From Fomitopsis serialis (Eukaryota > Basidiomycota > Agaricomycetes > Polyporales > Fomitopsidaceae), in assembly GCF_022376445.1 (NCBI RefSeq), contig NW_025954966.1, positions 248,001-312,000 on the forward strand: a stretch of 64,000 nucleotides of DNA, read 5' to 3'. Made by a program: the position numbers and the translations under genes. Positions 1 through 10,767 of this stretch are shown one piece after another. Numbering within the stretch: the first letter of the stretch is position 1; every line of letters begins with the position of its first letter. The notes under the pieces are model-generated. The model saw only the letters and a program-made list of their open reading frames with translations, did no database searches and was not told where the DNA came from.

Positions 1-29
1 GTGTCGACTACCACTGTGCCCTGCCGCCC
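1..29 (-). tRNA. Possible 5' end of a tRNA cut by the window edge
   Basis: Read on the minus strand, the first 29 bases give a plausible acceptor 5' strand (GGGCGGC) followed by a D-arm-like GGCACAGTGGTAG. That D arm is almost the same as in the two complete tRNA-Ala genes at 20288 and 47835. The anticodon and 3' half would lie outside the window, so identity cannot be assigned. It could also be a decayed tRNA fragment. Confidence 0.25.
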
Positions 30-209
30 GACCATATAGTCCGCTTTAGCTCAGTCTGGAGATGCGACCCAACTCTAAGGACCGCGGTAATCGATTGGGA
101 CCGGCGTTCCGCGTGTGAGCGACTTATTCAGAGACGATGCGGACATGCACCCTTGCCTTCGCCGGCTTCAACCTCTTAAATAAGACCTTTGAGCTTCACT
201 GCACGCACA

Positions 210-1330
210 ATGGCGAAGAGACTGTCCTCATCTCCTGACTACACGAGTTTGCTCGACAAGTATGACACTTGGCTGTTCGACTGCGACGGCGTGCTGTGGC
301 AGGGCGATCGCCTGGTCGAAGGCGTCCCCGAGGTGCTCAACCTCCTGCGCACACATAAGAAGCGCATCCTATTCGTCACCAACAACGCGACCAAGTCGCG
401 CAAGAGCTACAAGAAGAAGTTCGACCAGCTTGGGTTAGAGGCTCGCGTCGTGAGTGCTCCCGGCCGTCGCCTCTCTCAGCGCGATCTCACACATGCACCC
501 TGTTCTAGGATGAGGTCTTTGGCTCAGCGTATGCGTCCGCCGTCTACATCTCTACGGTGATGAAGATGCCGAAGCACAAGAAGGTCTACGTCGTCGGGAT
601 GAAGGGCCTTGAGGAAGAGCTCGAGGAAGAGGGCATCCAGCACCTCGGCGGCACGGTCAGTCCCGCGCTTCCCGCTCCCCGTTCGCTCGCACCCACACCG
701 CACAGGACCCCGCGGACAACACGCTCGCCGAGTTCCATCTGAAGGACTTCCAGCCCGACCCCGACGTGGGCGCCGTCCTCTGCGGGCTCGACACCTCATC
801 AACTACACGAAGCTCTCCAAGGCGTTCACCTACCTCCGCCGCAACCCCGGCTGCGTCTTCCTCGCGACGAACATCGACAGCACGTACCCGAGCGCGGACG
901 GCCTCCTCCCCGGCGCGGGCTCGATCAGCGCGCCGCTCGCCTGCGCACTCGGGCGGGAGCCGCTGAGCATCGGGAAGCCGGCGGAGACGATGATGGACTG
1001 TATCAAGGCGAAGTGCGTCGCCAAACTCGACTGACCCGCGACGATCGACTGTGTGCTGATGAGGGCGCAGGTACCAGTTTGACCCCGCGCGGGCGATCAT
1101 GGTGGGAGATCGGCTCAACACGGACATCGAGTTTGGCAACCGAGGAGGGCTCTCCACGCTGCTCGTGCTGACAGGTGCGTCGGCTGCAAAACGCCTCGTG
1201 TTCGCCCAGCATTGACTTTGCGTGTCCAGGCATCACGCACGAGTCGGAAGTCGTCGGCCCCAGCGCGTCGACGACGATTCCGACCTATTTGACGAACTCA
1301 ATCGGCGACCTGCGTGCTGCGATCTCATGA
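210..1330 (+). CDS. PHO13: PHO13-like HAD phosphatase (4-nitrophenylphosphatase / phosphoglycolate phosphatase family), with one frame break
   Basis: Soluble HAD-superfamily phosphatase of the PHO13/PGP family, which repairs toxic phosphorylated metabolites such as 2-phosphoglycolate. Motif I is [13 protein letters not shown], motif II lies in [15 protein letters not shown], and the C-terminal metal motif is [14 protein letters not shown]. Five exons fit GT..AG introns at 450-508, 656-705, 1014-1070 and 1175-1229, all about 50-60 bp. The start is the ATG at 210, since the upstream in-frame triplet is only TTG. Exon 3 contains a frame break near 790: the frame reading VGAVLCGLD must shift by one base to continue as [20 protein letters not shown] missing base in the short C-run 'gacacctcatc' explains it. 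The rest is intact, so a sequencing error or a very recent mutation are both possible. Confidence 0.9.
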
Positions 1331-1542
1331 CGTGCGGTGTAGTCGAACCCGCGGATAGATGGGCGAAGCATACCGGAATAGACGCGATGCGTGTATAGAA
1401 CGTGGCACGGATAGAGAGCGTCCCATGTGAGGGAAGAGTGGGTTCTCATAGGTTGTTCTATGTTGGAGCAGAGCTCTCAATCGAGCGTGTAGCCACACGA
1501 TACAACTGGCGTAGTCTGATTAGAGGATGCGCATTGAATGGG

Positions 1543-2781
1543 CTATCGACGCCGATTCTTTGGTGGCTTCGCTGAGGTGAATGGGGGCGCCAGGACGTCC
1601 GTCTCCGCGAGCCACACCACCGCGCTCACCAGGAACGCGCCTAACGAGCCAACGATGTAACCCACGACGGCGCCATACGCCGGGGTCAATGGCCATGCCT
1701 GCCGGACCTCATAAGTGAGAGCAACACAGTGAGTCTTTGAAAGCAACCGACCTGCCATGGCCGCTCCCAGTCAAGACCTATCGGTATGGCCCCGGACCAG
1801 CATCCGAATACAGCGCCAATGGCTGGGTAGACCATGGCCCGCTCGATAGGTGTCCTCGGTCTGTGTGGCAGATGATCATGAGGTTACGGTGAGAAAGGAT
1901 ACGCGAGCAGTCAATGCAGCGCAGGGCTGACAGACTAACGCACCTGAGCTCTGCGAAGAGCCGGATCCAAGTCAACCTAATCACTAATGCTTCGGTGCTC
2001 GATCCGAGCGTGGGTGCACCCAGGATGTAGGCAGGCGTCCACGCTATGAGTAGCGCGAGAAGCAGCGCGAGGAAGTAGGTGTGCAGAGCATGACTTCACA
2101 CGGGATTCAGATAGACGAAGGGACGAGAAGACGACCCTGCGTACCTACCTCGCGAGGGGTGCCCCGAAGAGCACGATGACCATATAAAACGCCAGGGACG
2201 CAGCAAATGTCGTCAGCGACGCGTGTGTAGCAGCCTGCACAATCCGCGGCGCGGGGCATCGTCAGTTACATGTCCGTGTGCTTACGCGGAACACTGACCG
2301 CGACTCGCTGGCTATTGAATATACTCCGCTCCAGCTTGTCTTTGCTCACTTCTGCCGCGTCCCTGTCACCTTTGAGTTGCAGGCTCGCTTCGCGCGACCA
2401 CGACTCGATCCACGCGGCCCACCAAGGTTGCAGGAGCAATGCCCCCGCACACAACCATGCGACCGTTCTGGCGGGACTGCTGGTCAGCAGGTAGAGAGCG
2501 TCCGAATGTGCCTCGTCACTCGGAGCCGTGCTTTCCGGACCAGTTTCAAACAGACTGAAGGAGGTAAAGAATGACAGCGAAGAACGCGGCAGATACAGCG
2601 CAGTGAAACCTAGCAGGCAGGCGTGCACACCGGTCACCGAGGCGTATCGGGCGAGGGGAAAGAAGGGCGCAGGTCTGTGATCAACGGGCACCGGATTTGC
2701 TGTAGGCTGGGAGTCCAAAGATTTCGGGATTCCTGCTTTCGCCACTTGGGCTTTCCGGAGACGAAGTGGTAGTTGTGGCAT
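1543..2781 (-). CDS. GPI11: PIG-F / GPI11, GPI-anchor biosynthesis membrane protein
   Basis: Endoplasmic-reticulum multi-pass protein. The family is the stabilising partner of the GPI ethanolamine-phosphate transferases (Gpi7/Gpi13 in yeast), acting late in GPI precursor assembly. The N-terminal exon (MPQLPLRLRKAQ onward) has hydrophobic stretches (FFPLARYASVTGVHACLLGF and a Trp-rich segment ending WWAAWIESW). An intron at 2235-2298 joins it to FAASLAFYMVIVLFGAPL. Later exons encode HTYFLALLLALLIAWTPAY and the conserved C-terminal AWPLTPAYGAVVGYIVGSLG; the chain ends in a basic tail KPPKNRRR. The start is the ATG at 2781; an upstream in-frame Met would add about 25 unremarkable residues. At least four exons. 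Assignment rests on the C-terminal PIG-F signature and topology. Confidence 0.82.
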
Positions 2782-2901
2782 CGTGGCTAGGATCAAGCGG
2801 GTACGATACTGGCAAAATCGAATAAAACACGCTACGACGCGCTTTGCTACTGGCACGTGATCTTAGCGCCAAGTAGGACAAGTGGGGACTGCTTGGGGAC
2901 T

Positions 2902-4169
2902 TCACTCTTTGACCACTGGCACGATGGACGATGCCTCAGGGCGCAAATTCAGTTCCTCGATGTCGTCGAAAATCTTCTCGTAAGTCAGGTCGGCAGCGCG
3001 GGTTGTCAGAATCGCAGGCAAGAACTAGCCGCCGGTCAGGACACGTAGGCCTAGCGCCTCAATTCAATGCATCGCCTTCGAAGTGAGCACCCGCCAGCGA
3101 AGGGCTTATGTATCGTTTATACTTCTTTGGTACACAACGGCGAGCACAAATTGGGCACGCATGCTCCGGAACGTCGTCGCCGCATGCTCGTCAACGATCC
3201 ATTGCCCCTCGAATCCACTTTCGGTAAGTACGTATGCACTCAGTCCTTCACTAGCTTCACTGCCTGACGTCTTGTGGCCGATGGTTGGGTGAAACTCGTC
3301 GGGTGCAGGCACGGTCCAATTTCAGCAAGCCACTCGGGTACAATGTACGAAGACCAACAGACGCACAGGCAGCGAATCGGACGACTGAAAATCAGCTATC
3401 AGGCTCGCGACATTCGTCTCGGAATGCAGCCTCTCTTCTGTGGCGTCGGAGTCGGCTTTAAGGACGGATTTTTCTCGCTGTCCGGTTGCACAGAAATGAC
3501 AGGGTGTTGTCAGTCGTGAAATTGCGCGTCTCCAGAAACAACTGTGCGTTCTCAGTCCAGTCTCAGTCCAACTCGTAGATGTGTGCAATTCCAGACTAGA
3601 GCGCAGGAAGGGTTTTCCAGGTGTGATGGGCCCGTACCCAAGATCCTTGAGAGCTAACTGCTTCGTTTGGAAGCACGTCCATATTGCGCTAGTCGCGCCG
3701 TTTGCCGTCCAGATGTCCAGGGGCGAGAGTCACAGCGCTCCGCTCGCCACCAATCCCATGCCATCTCAGGAGCCCATCCGAGTGGTGATTCCGCGGGACA
3801 CCGTCGCCGCCGTTGTTGGGAACCAGACTCCCGAAACACGCTAACCGTGCAGGTTTCGAACAGGCGGAATACGCATGGCAAGCGATCTTATCGCCTAGAT
3901 CTCCACGACTCGGTGCTAACGAGCAACGGCTTTTCAGTCCGGCCATATACCCACCGTACGTCCCGACGGTGTCGTCCACTCATGGTTTCCCAGTTAGGAC
4001 CGCTGCTCGACGACTCTCCTGTGAAGACATCTATCTCGCTCGTATGGCACAGCTGACCGTCTTCGATGATATTCCGCATAATTCTCGCAAGCTGTCGGAG
4101 AAGGGTCGAAACGAGACGTGTCATCTGCATAGCGATTGAACCGAAATATGATAGACTACAACACTTCAC
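2902..4169 (-). CDS. Unrecognised minus-strand ORF cluster, possibly one spliced gene
   Basis: Several minus-strand open stretches look more protein-like than their antisense: 3888-4169 (starts MKCCSLSYFGSIAMQMTRLV), a piece near 3490-3545 (WTENAQLFLETRNFTTDNTL), 3322-3440 (ETNVASLIADFQSSDSLPVR), 3106-3312 (SGFEGQWIVDEHAATTFRSM) and a terminal piece ending RPEASSIVPVVKE at the stop at 2902. They could be exons of one gene lying head-to-tail upstream of GPI11. I could not find a consistent set of splice phases and recognise no domain. It may instead be a decayed gene. Exon limits are not claimed. Confidence 0.25.
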
Positions 4170-4381
4170 ACATTAATATACAGCCTACGACGCAATACCC
4201 CCGCCGATGATCGCAAAGAATCCTGTTCCTTCCCACAATCCAAGATCTAGAGAGCCTTCCGGCTCGCTTTGGATGACTGGCCGACCCGCTCGCCTAGGTG
4301 CGTTGGTGAATTGCCGTATACATGGAAACATGCTACGATTCGTCCGAACGCTCCCCGACCTCAGAATCTTCGTCCCCAGAT

Positions 4382-6545
4382 CTAAGCTTTGAAAGCCAAA
4401 TCCCAGGTCGTCTTCGCCATTCGATACCCGACGTGATTTGTCCGAGGACTGGGCTCCTCGATTTTTTCTGGCAGTTCCACCTTTCTGAAATATTCTTCCC
4501 TTTGCTGACGTCGATCTTCCTTCAAGACGTCGTCGCGATACATCGCCTCCAGCTCCTGAGGGTCCAAATCCCGAATCCAGATGCGGTACGCCAGTGCTTC
4601 CTCGATCTTCTCTTCCAGCTTGCGCTGATACGCTATCAAGTGTTCTGCTTCGTTGCTCATCACGAATCGCGACACATGTTGATCTTTCTCCGACTGGGGT
4701 AAGCTTGCAAGCAAGGCTCCGTCTTCCAATAGGTAAGAGGAAGGATATAGTACTGCTTGCGCCTTGGCAGCTGCCTCCTCGTCGGACTTGGCATGGAAGG
4801 GCAATCGCAGTTCGTTTGCTTTCTCGGCGTCGGCGGTGTCCAGGATGACGCCGTGGATATCAGGTAGGAACGCTAAGTCATCCAACTGACGAATTGTCAG
4901 TGAAGTTGTCACTGCATAGAAGGAGATAATTCACCTGACGCATGTTGGAAATGAGCAGCTTGGTCGACGAGTTGCGCAGTTTGAGTAATGCACAGACCGC
5001 ATTGATTTCTCCAGGTGTCGCTCCCAAAGCCCAGACATCTCTCCAGCTGCTATCGGGACGCGTCGGCATGCTTGCGGTAGATTCAGTCTTGGCCGCCCAG
5101 GATTCAGTCCTTGGAACCACTGGAAACAGATGAACTTCAGCGTCGAATGTACGGTGTCGCATCACTTACCTTCATATGGTTGATACTGAGAATGTTCGTC
5201 CCGGTTTCCAGACAAGCTGCAGCGTGCATCAAACTAGCTACAAGAGTCAAATTAGTGCGTATACCATGCTCGTTCCGGAGGCGTTTCGCAGCGCGCATGC
5301 CGCATTCAGTGGCCGGAATCTACGAGACGCATCATTGTATCGATGTATAGCGGATGTGTTCAAGGTTCGACTCACCGAGATCACCAGGCGTTCAGCGGTG
5401 ATGTCGTGTTTCTCTGCAAACAACGTAACTAGCCTCAAAGCCTGTTCTACCATTAGGTCGACGTTGCCGAGAAGATCGGGGTTACATATGTAAAATGGAC
5501 GCCTGACCGACTACGGTTGACCATGTTCGCACCCATATCCACTAACTAGCGTCCAGTTAGTGACCCTTGAAGGTGGAAGTCTAAGGGCAGACTCACGAAG
5601 CGCTCCAGGACCGTGTTGCGCAGGTAGGTGCGATCGCTGACATCTGGGCTTCAGAACACCGTGAGGTCAGTCACAACCCGTGATTCAGTGTGGCAAACCG
5701 CTCACTTCTCGTTTAGTACATACTCTATCGACAGCAGAAGCTGTTCGTCAACAAGGCCCGACTTCGTCGTCTTGTACAAGATGGACACGTCAAGCATTGT
5801 GGCATCATGCTTACGCTCGTCAAACTCTGCAGAGTTCGTAATCAGTTTCTCTGCAGCGAAGCATCCGTTAAATCAGTCACCTTTGATATTGGTAGATCGC
5901 CCGACTACTGAGATTTCTCTCTGCTTCAGACCTTGTAGGAGCGTCGTAATTGAGTCGAAGTTGATTTCATCCGATTCAGCCAGACGTTGAGTAATCCTCC
6001 TTCCTGCGTTTTCTCCGCGCGAGCCTTCATGACTTCATTATAGATCGAGGGAGGGATCTTCCGTTTGTCTTTGACGTTGATATAGTTCTGCACTCGGTGC
6101 TTCGGTGGGGGAGGCGCAGGACGGCTGGCTCGGGTATGTCCAACACGTCTTGCATCGCTGAGAATCGAAAGTAATCAGGTTCCAGACTTGCAGCTCGTTC
6201 GTAGCTCGTCGCATCGCTGCGCTCTTCGGGCTCCACGCTTGCTGCCCTGTAGTAGCTCCTTTTAGCACGATATCTCTGGCGCTCTTCTTCCATTGCACGG
6301 TCGTGTTCAAGGTCCTCTGGGTCCGAGTCGTCGAATGATCCCTGACCGACAACAGCTGACGTTCCCTCTTGGTGATCCTCTGGCTCTGCACTTACTGCCC
6401 TCTCGTATCTTGCTGGTGCTCTGTGGCCTTCAGGCTCGAGGTTCGACTCCGGCATGGAGTTGATTGGTGTGCCATTGTCGTCAGCCTGTGGGTAACCCTC
6501 GGCCCGGAGTTCGTAGTATCTGTCTGTGATCCTGATCCTGGGCAT
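4382..6545 (-). CDS. Transaldolase-like protein with a degenerate Schiff-base site and an N-terminal repeat extension
   Basis: Multi-exon gene. The central part matches the transaldolase barrel: VEQALRLVTLFAEKHDITAE, then ERLVIS, intron, IPATECGMRAAKRLRNEHGI, then RTNLTLVASLMHAAACLETG. The C-terminal part contains EINAVCALLKLRNSSTKLLI, a further intron, and FLPDIHGVILDTADAEKANE, followed by a charged helical tail ending at 4382. In active transaldolases the peptide around the intron is I-K-x-x-(A/S)-T with a catalytic Lys; here the predicted splice, phase 0 on both sides, places Ser instead. The N-terminal region (about 6027-6545) is acidic and carries three imperfect repeats of the type (Y)ERAxSxEPE. 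Exon joins between 5100 and 5170 and between 5990 and 6140 are not resolved. Likely a transaldolase-fold protein without classical activity (inference). Confidence 0.6.
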
Positions 6546-6617
6546 GGGAGGCGAGAGAGTGACACAGGGTGACAAAGGAGGGCAAAAAGATCCAAGTTCA
6601 AGCGTCGTCTTGAACAA

Positions 6618-9600
6618 CTACATGGCTTTTATGCCCGATGCATTGTGGCCCTGTGGCCAACTCTTCAGGTTGCGCCCGCCACCTTGATTACCATTTTTGG
6701 AAGCTGATGCGCTTTGGTCTGTGGTTCCGCTGCGTCATATGGTAACTAAGCCTGCCCATAGCAACGGAGCACAAAGGTGGCCAGGACAAAGTAGATTGCT
6801 CGGACCCGTCGACAATGCTCTTTGGCCTACGCACAGTAGCTTGGGCCAGCCCGATCTCATCTGTGGCTGAGTCCAGCGCGCCGCACTACTAAGTACTGCG
6901 TAAAGGCATAGCTGAAGGTAATTGCCACTGCCATAGTACGGTGGCCTGGGTATTGCCTCTGAACGCCTATTCAGTGCTTTGTTGCAACAATATTCGCTCT
7001 GCGACTTCCGCCGTATTGACGACTCCGGATCCGGAACATGCTGATTCAGGGCGTCCTCAAGTTGGAGGCCGTCTCTCGGGCCGATGCCCCTGTGCTCGGA
7101 TCTTCAGCGCATGACAAGGCATGTGTGGTTGCGGTGCTATATGCCTGGTTGACCTGCTGACATTGCGTTTCAGGAGATGCATGTAGTTTGGTACGTACGC
7201 GAGGGTAAAGGGCATGGATTGGCAAGGGAGGACTCTCACCTGCTGCATCGTCCTCGGTACAAGTTCGTAGGCGTCCTCTATGTGAGGAAGGCAATATCGC
7301 AGCCATCACGGTCTCTAGGAAATGCTGCGAGGGTGACGACCGCATTCGCACCGCGAAGGCGGAATTCCGAATACCTTTAGTGTCCAGGCTCGCCTTGCCG
7401 AGGTGGTTCGTCTACGGCGTGCAACGGCGCTCAAGGTCTTCGTTCCCAAATGCACTGTTCTGTGCGCAGTCTTATCCTTGATATCAATCAGTAAGCAACA
7501 GACCTCCAGTCTCTACCACAGCACAGCAGTTGTAACGGACACATCCACAGCGGGAACCCATCGCTCAGGCATATCTGATCATTTAGTCTGGAATTGTATC
7601 TGCGGTCTGATGCATGTATCAGGCAAGCACGCGCCCGACCACTCTACAGCCTATGTCCTATGACTGAAACGTCGATTTTACTGGCGGCTACGAAGAACAT
7701 AAATCACTCAAGCTACACGGTACACGCCGGCTTCCATCTCCCTTGATCTCGTCGGCTTTGTGGCCCATTCGATTTGAAGGCTGTCCAGGCCAGTGAATAG
7801 ATTTAGGGGGGGCCACTTCTTCGTTAGATCAAGCATAAGCGAATAATTCACACTCGGAGCTCCAACATCAAGCTTCTGCCTCGTCGAGAATTGCTACGGA
7901 ACGGGCAAATTGAATTCGCCTCCACCACTGACGAGCGGGTTCCGGGTGACTTGTAGGCGCAAAGGTGAATAATATTCGGTGTCCTGTAGGGTGCACATAG
8001 GATGATTCGTCTCCTGATCTGTAGGGTTTGGAGCGGCAGGCAACATTGCAGTAACGCACCAAGTGTCCAGCGGGCGTCTGGTATCAGACCAGAAGTGTTA
8101 AATCCACCGGCGGGAGACGTCGTTGCTTCGCGGAAGCAAAATCAGGACGACCCTGAGCCCTGATAAATGAGTCAGCCAATGTGCGGTAATATGCCCGGCG
8201 TCGTCACGACGCATGGCCGCCACCAACAACATGACAGGGAAGAATGGCAGTCAGTGACGAGGAGCGCTTTCGGCCTTCAGCCTTCCACTGGACGCGCGTT
8301 CGCGAACTATCGGTGGTTCTGGATGTAAGATTGACAGACGGCGCGGCTATCTCAGGGACATGGAAACCCCACGGGTCCCAACTCACCCTGGTCACCCGCG
8401 ATGCCTCAAGGATCGCAGACGAAGCCTCCGCTGCCATCGCGCCTCATGTGGTCGCGAAAGCGGCCAGGAACTTGGCAACGACCAGGGAACTTGAACGCCG
8501 CTCACTTCGCGCGGATTGCTCCCGCGCGCCCAGACCGACGTCAAGCCGCCGCCCGTTCAGGCATAGTGCAGAATCTGGGTTCGTGGGGCCTACATACTGT
8601 ACCAGGGAAAATACCGTTAAGACACCGACGGCGCCCGGCAACAAGCAATTGTCGAGGAGCTCCATCCGTGGCAAGGCACAACCTGCGCGTAAAAGGGCCT
8701 CTAACGCATCGGATCTTGGGTATGATGCTCAATACTGACGCACCGATAGTCTCGGGACCTTTAATCTCAGGATGACTTTACGCTTGACGCCTCAATGCGT
8801 AGCAGTGTAGGCAATCATGTTGTGGCTTCCGTCACAACTGCAATGTCTACATAGGATTTAGAACGCTATGTCATTCCAGGTAAAGTTCGTCAGTGAGACG
8901 TTCCCAGTACAGACATTTCGGCGGTCCGGCTCACCGGTGCAATGCATCTAAAGCGGCGACCTACTTACCCATCGACGCGTAGTCGGCTCCGGAGATACTG
9001 AAGAGATCGCATGATGATGATAACCTCGAAGAGCATAATACCATTGGGAGCGTGTGACGTGGGCGGTGATGCCAGCTATGCGCGACTGCGACCAGAGGAT
9101 CGGGTGCAGGTGCCTCCGAAATGATCCAGTGAGCACCTACAGTTGACACATCCAGACTGAACCCTCGATGGATTAGTCAACGACCAGCCAAGAGTCTCAG
9201 ACGGATGTCCGACTCTTTCGCGTGACGTGAGGAAAGCTACTGTGTACGAGGCGAGAAGCCAATTAGAGTTAGTTCAAGGAAGATCAACCGAATTCAATGC
9301 ATGAGAAAGTATCGCATTAGATAACACGAGGACCATATGGACAAGTTCCCGAGGCAATCCGATTCGAAAGCCACTATTATCTACACTTGCAGGCACCAAG
9401 ACCACCGTCCGTGAGCTGCAGGACAGTTGGGTGTTTTTGTTGGATACAGTGATGAGACAACAGCATGCAGGATCCCAGAGTCCATAGCATGCAAGACAGC
9501 AAGACCAAAACACAGCGACAGTAAGACCGAACTCAAGATAGGAGAGCCAGCAAGACATGCCCACGGTACGGAAGATCAGGTACCATTCGCTCGACACGGT

Positions 9601-9634
9601 AGTCATGACCGCTGAGCGTAGGTTTGCCAATGGT
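6618..9634. other. Gene-poor stretch, about 3 kb
   Basis: Only short overlapping ORFs occur here on both strands, none with recognisable domains. A 118-codon minus-strand ORF at 9274-9630 has a hydrophobic middle (LSYLEFGLTVAVFWSCCLAC) that could be a membrane segment, and a 164-codon plus-strand ORF lies at 8244-8738, but neither shows family motifs. I see no terminal repeats, tandem arrays or tRNAs. Decayed sequence or long intergenic DNA are both possible. Confidence 0.4.
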
Positions 9635-10767
9635 TCAACGACGATTGGCTACCTGCGTACTGAGGCAACGAGGCAGAATAGCCGTTCGTATGAGATACAG
9701 CATGACCCTGAACGAATATGATATCAGACACTGACTGCCACTCCGAAAAATAGTCGCACGCACATGATAGGAATCTTCTTCTAGCTTGACATACTCGTAC
9801 TGACCTGGCGCCTGTCCATACGACGCAAGCAGCGAGGGCGAGGTCGCGGACGAGGTCGGACGGTGATGCGTATGGATTGTCGTCGACGGTGGGGTATAGT
9901 CGCAGGGCTGTGAAATATGACTGTTACTAGGATCCCGAGTTCTCTGCACATGGCTACGTGGCGCATGGCCAACGTGAGGAACAGATACTCGCCGAGAATG
10001 GGGAATTCGAAGCGGTACTTGTGCCCGAGCTCGAAGGGGTGCCAGGGATTTGATACATCCCATACGACGTGAGCGTCGACGACGTCAATCTGGGGTATAC
10101 TCCCAGTTGTGACGGCTGCTGGGTTTGGGAGAGGTCGACGAAGGGATGAGCAATGGCGGAGGAGGGCTGTGGGTGTGTCCATTCTGCGGGTGCTGTGAAT
10201 ATTGGGCCTCGAGTCAGCATGGATACGACACGCGATTGTCTTGGTGACGCATACCAAATAGACTTGCGATTCTGTGAGCCTTCTGCGCCTAGACTCATAG
10301 TCTCCGCGATCGTATGGGCTGGTAGCGATTGTGCCATGTCGTCGCCCAAGGTCAGGACGTAGACGAGAATTACGATCCTCTATCTGCCGGCGAAGCTCGT
10401 CCACTTCGCGATGGAGGACCTCGTTCTCTTCCTCGAGCTCACGGATGCGGATGACAGGCGCGGGAAGGGCCGCGACCTGCTCGGGAGAAAGCGCAAGCGC
10501 GACTTGCAGTTTCGTCACTGTGGTCTCGAGCTGCAATTGATGGGATGAGCGTCGGCTGTAGGACTGATTGGTAAATGCCGGCCTTACCTGTTCTATATAC
10601 GCCTTGCGCTTGGCTCGATGCCGCGCTTGAGCTGAGAGCAGCGTTCAGCGGGGGTGCTGGTGCTACGGCGTAGAGTACAGACCTTTGGCATTCCTGGAAC
10701 GCTCTGGACGGTCAGTCAGGTCGGAAATGGATTCAGTACTGGTGCGGGAGACAGGCATGGGCGTCAT
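9635..10767 (-). CDS. bZIP transcription factor
   Basis: Predicted nuclear DNA-binding regulator. The start is the ATG at 10767 (MTPMPVSRTSTESISDLTD). Splicing of two short introns assembles the basic region RNAKAQARHRAKRKAYIEQ, directly followed by a leucine-zipper-like segment (LETTVTKLQVALALSPEQV), then IRIRELEEENEVLHREVDEL and RRQIEDRNSRLRPDLGRRH. The zipper extends over about five heptads. The downstream part is Pro/Ser/Thr-rich, typical of an activation or regulatory region. A frame running SYGQAPGQYEYVKLEED suggests the true C-terminus is close to 9740; the frame stays open to 9635. Intron limits in the last third are unresolved. The same arrangement is common in basidiomycete bZIP proteins. 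Targets cannot be inferred from the sequence. Confidence 0.75.

Noticed and set aside
8244..8738. 164-codon ORF as a gene
   Set aside because: Overlapping ORFs in other frames are equally long, and no domain is visible.
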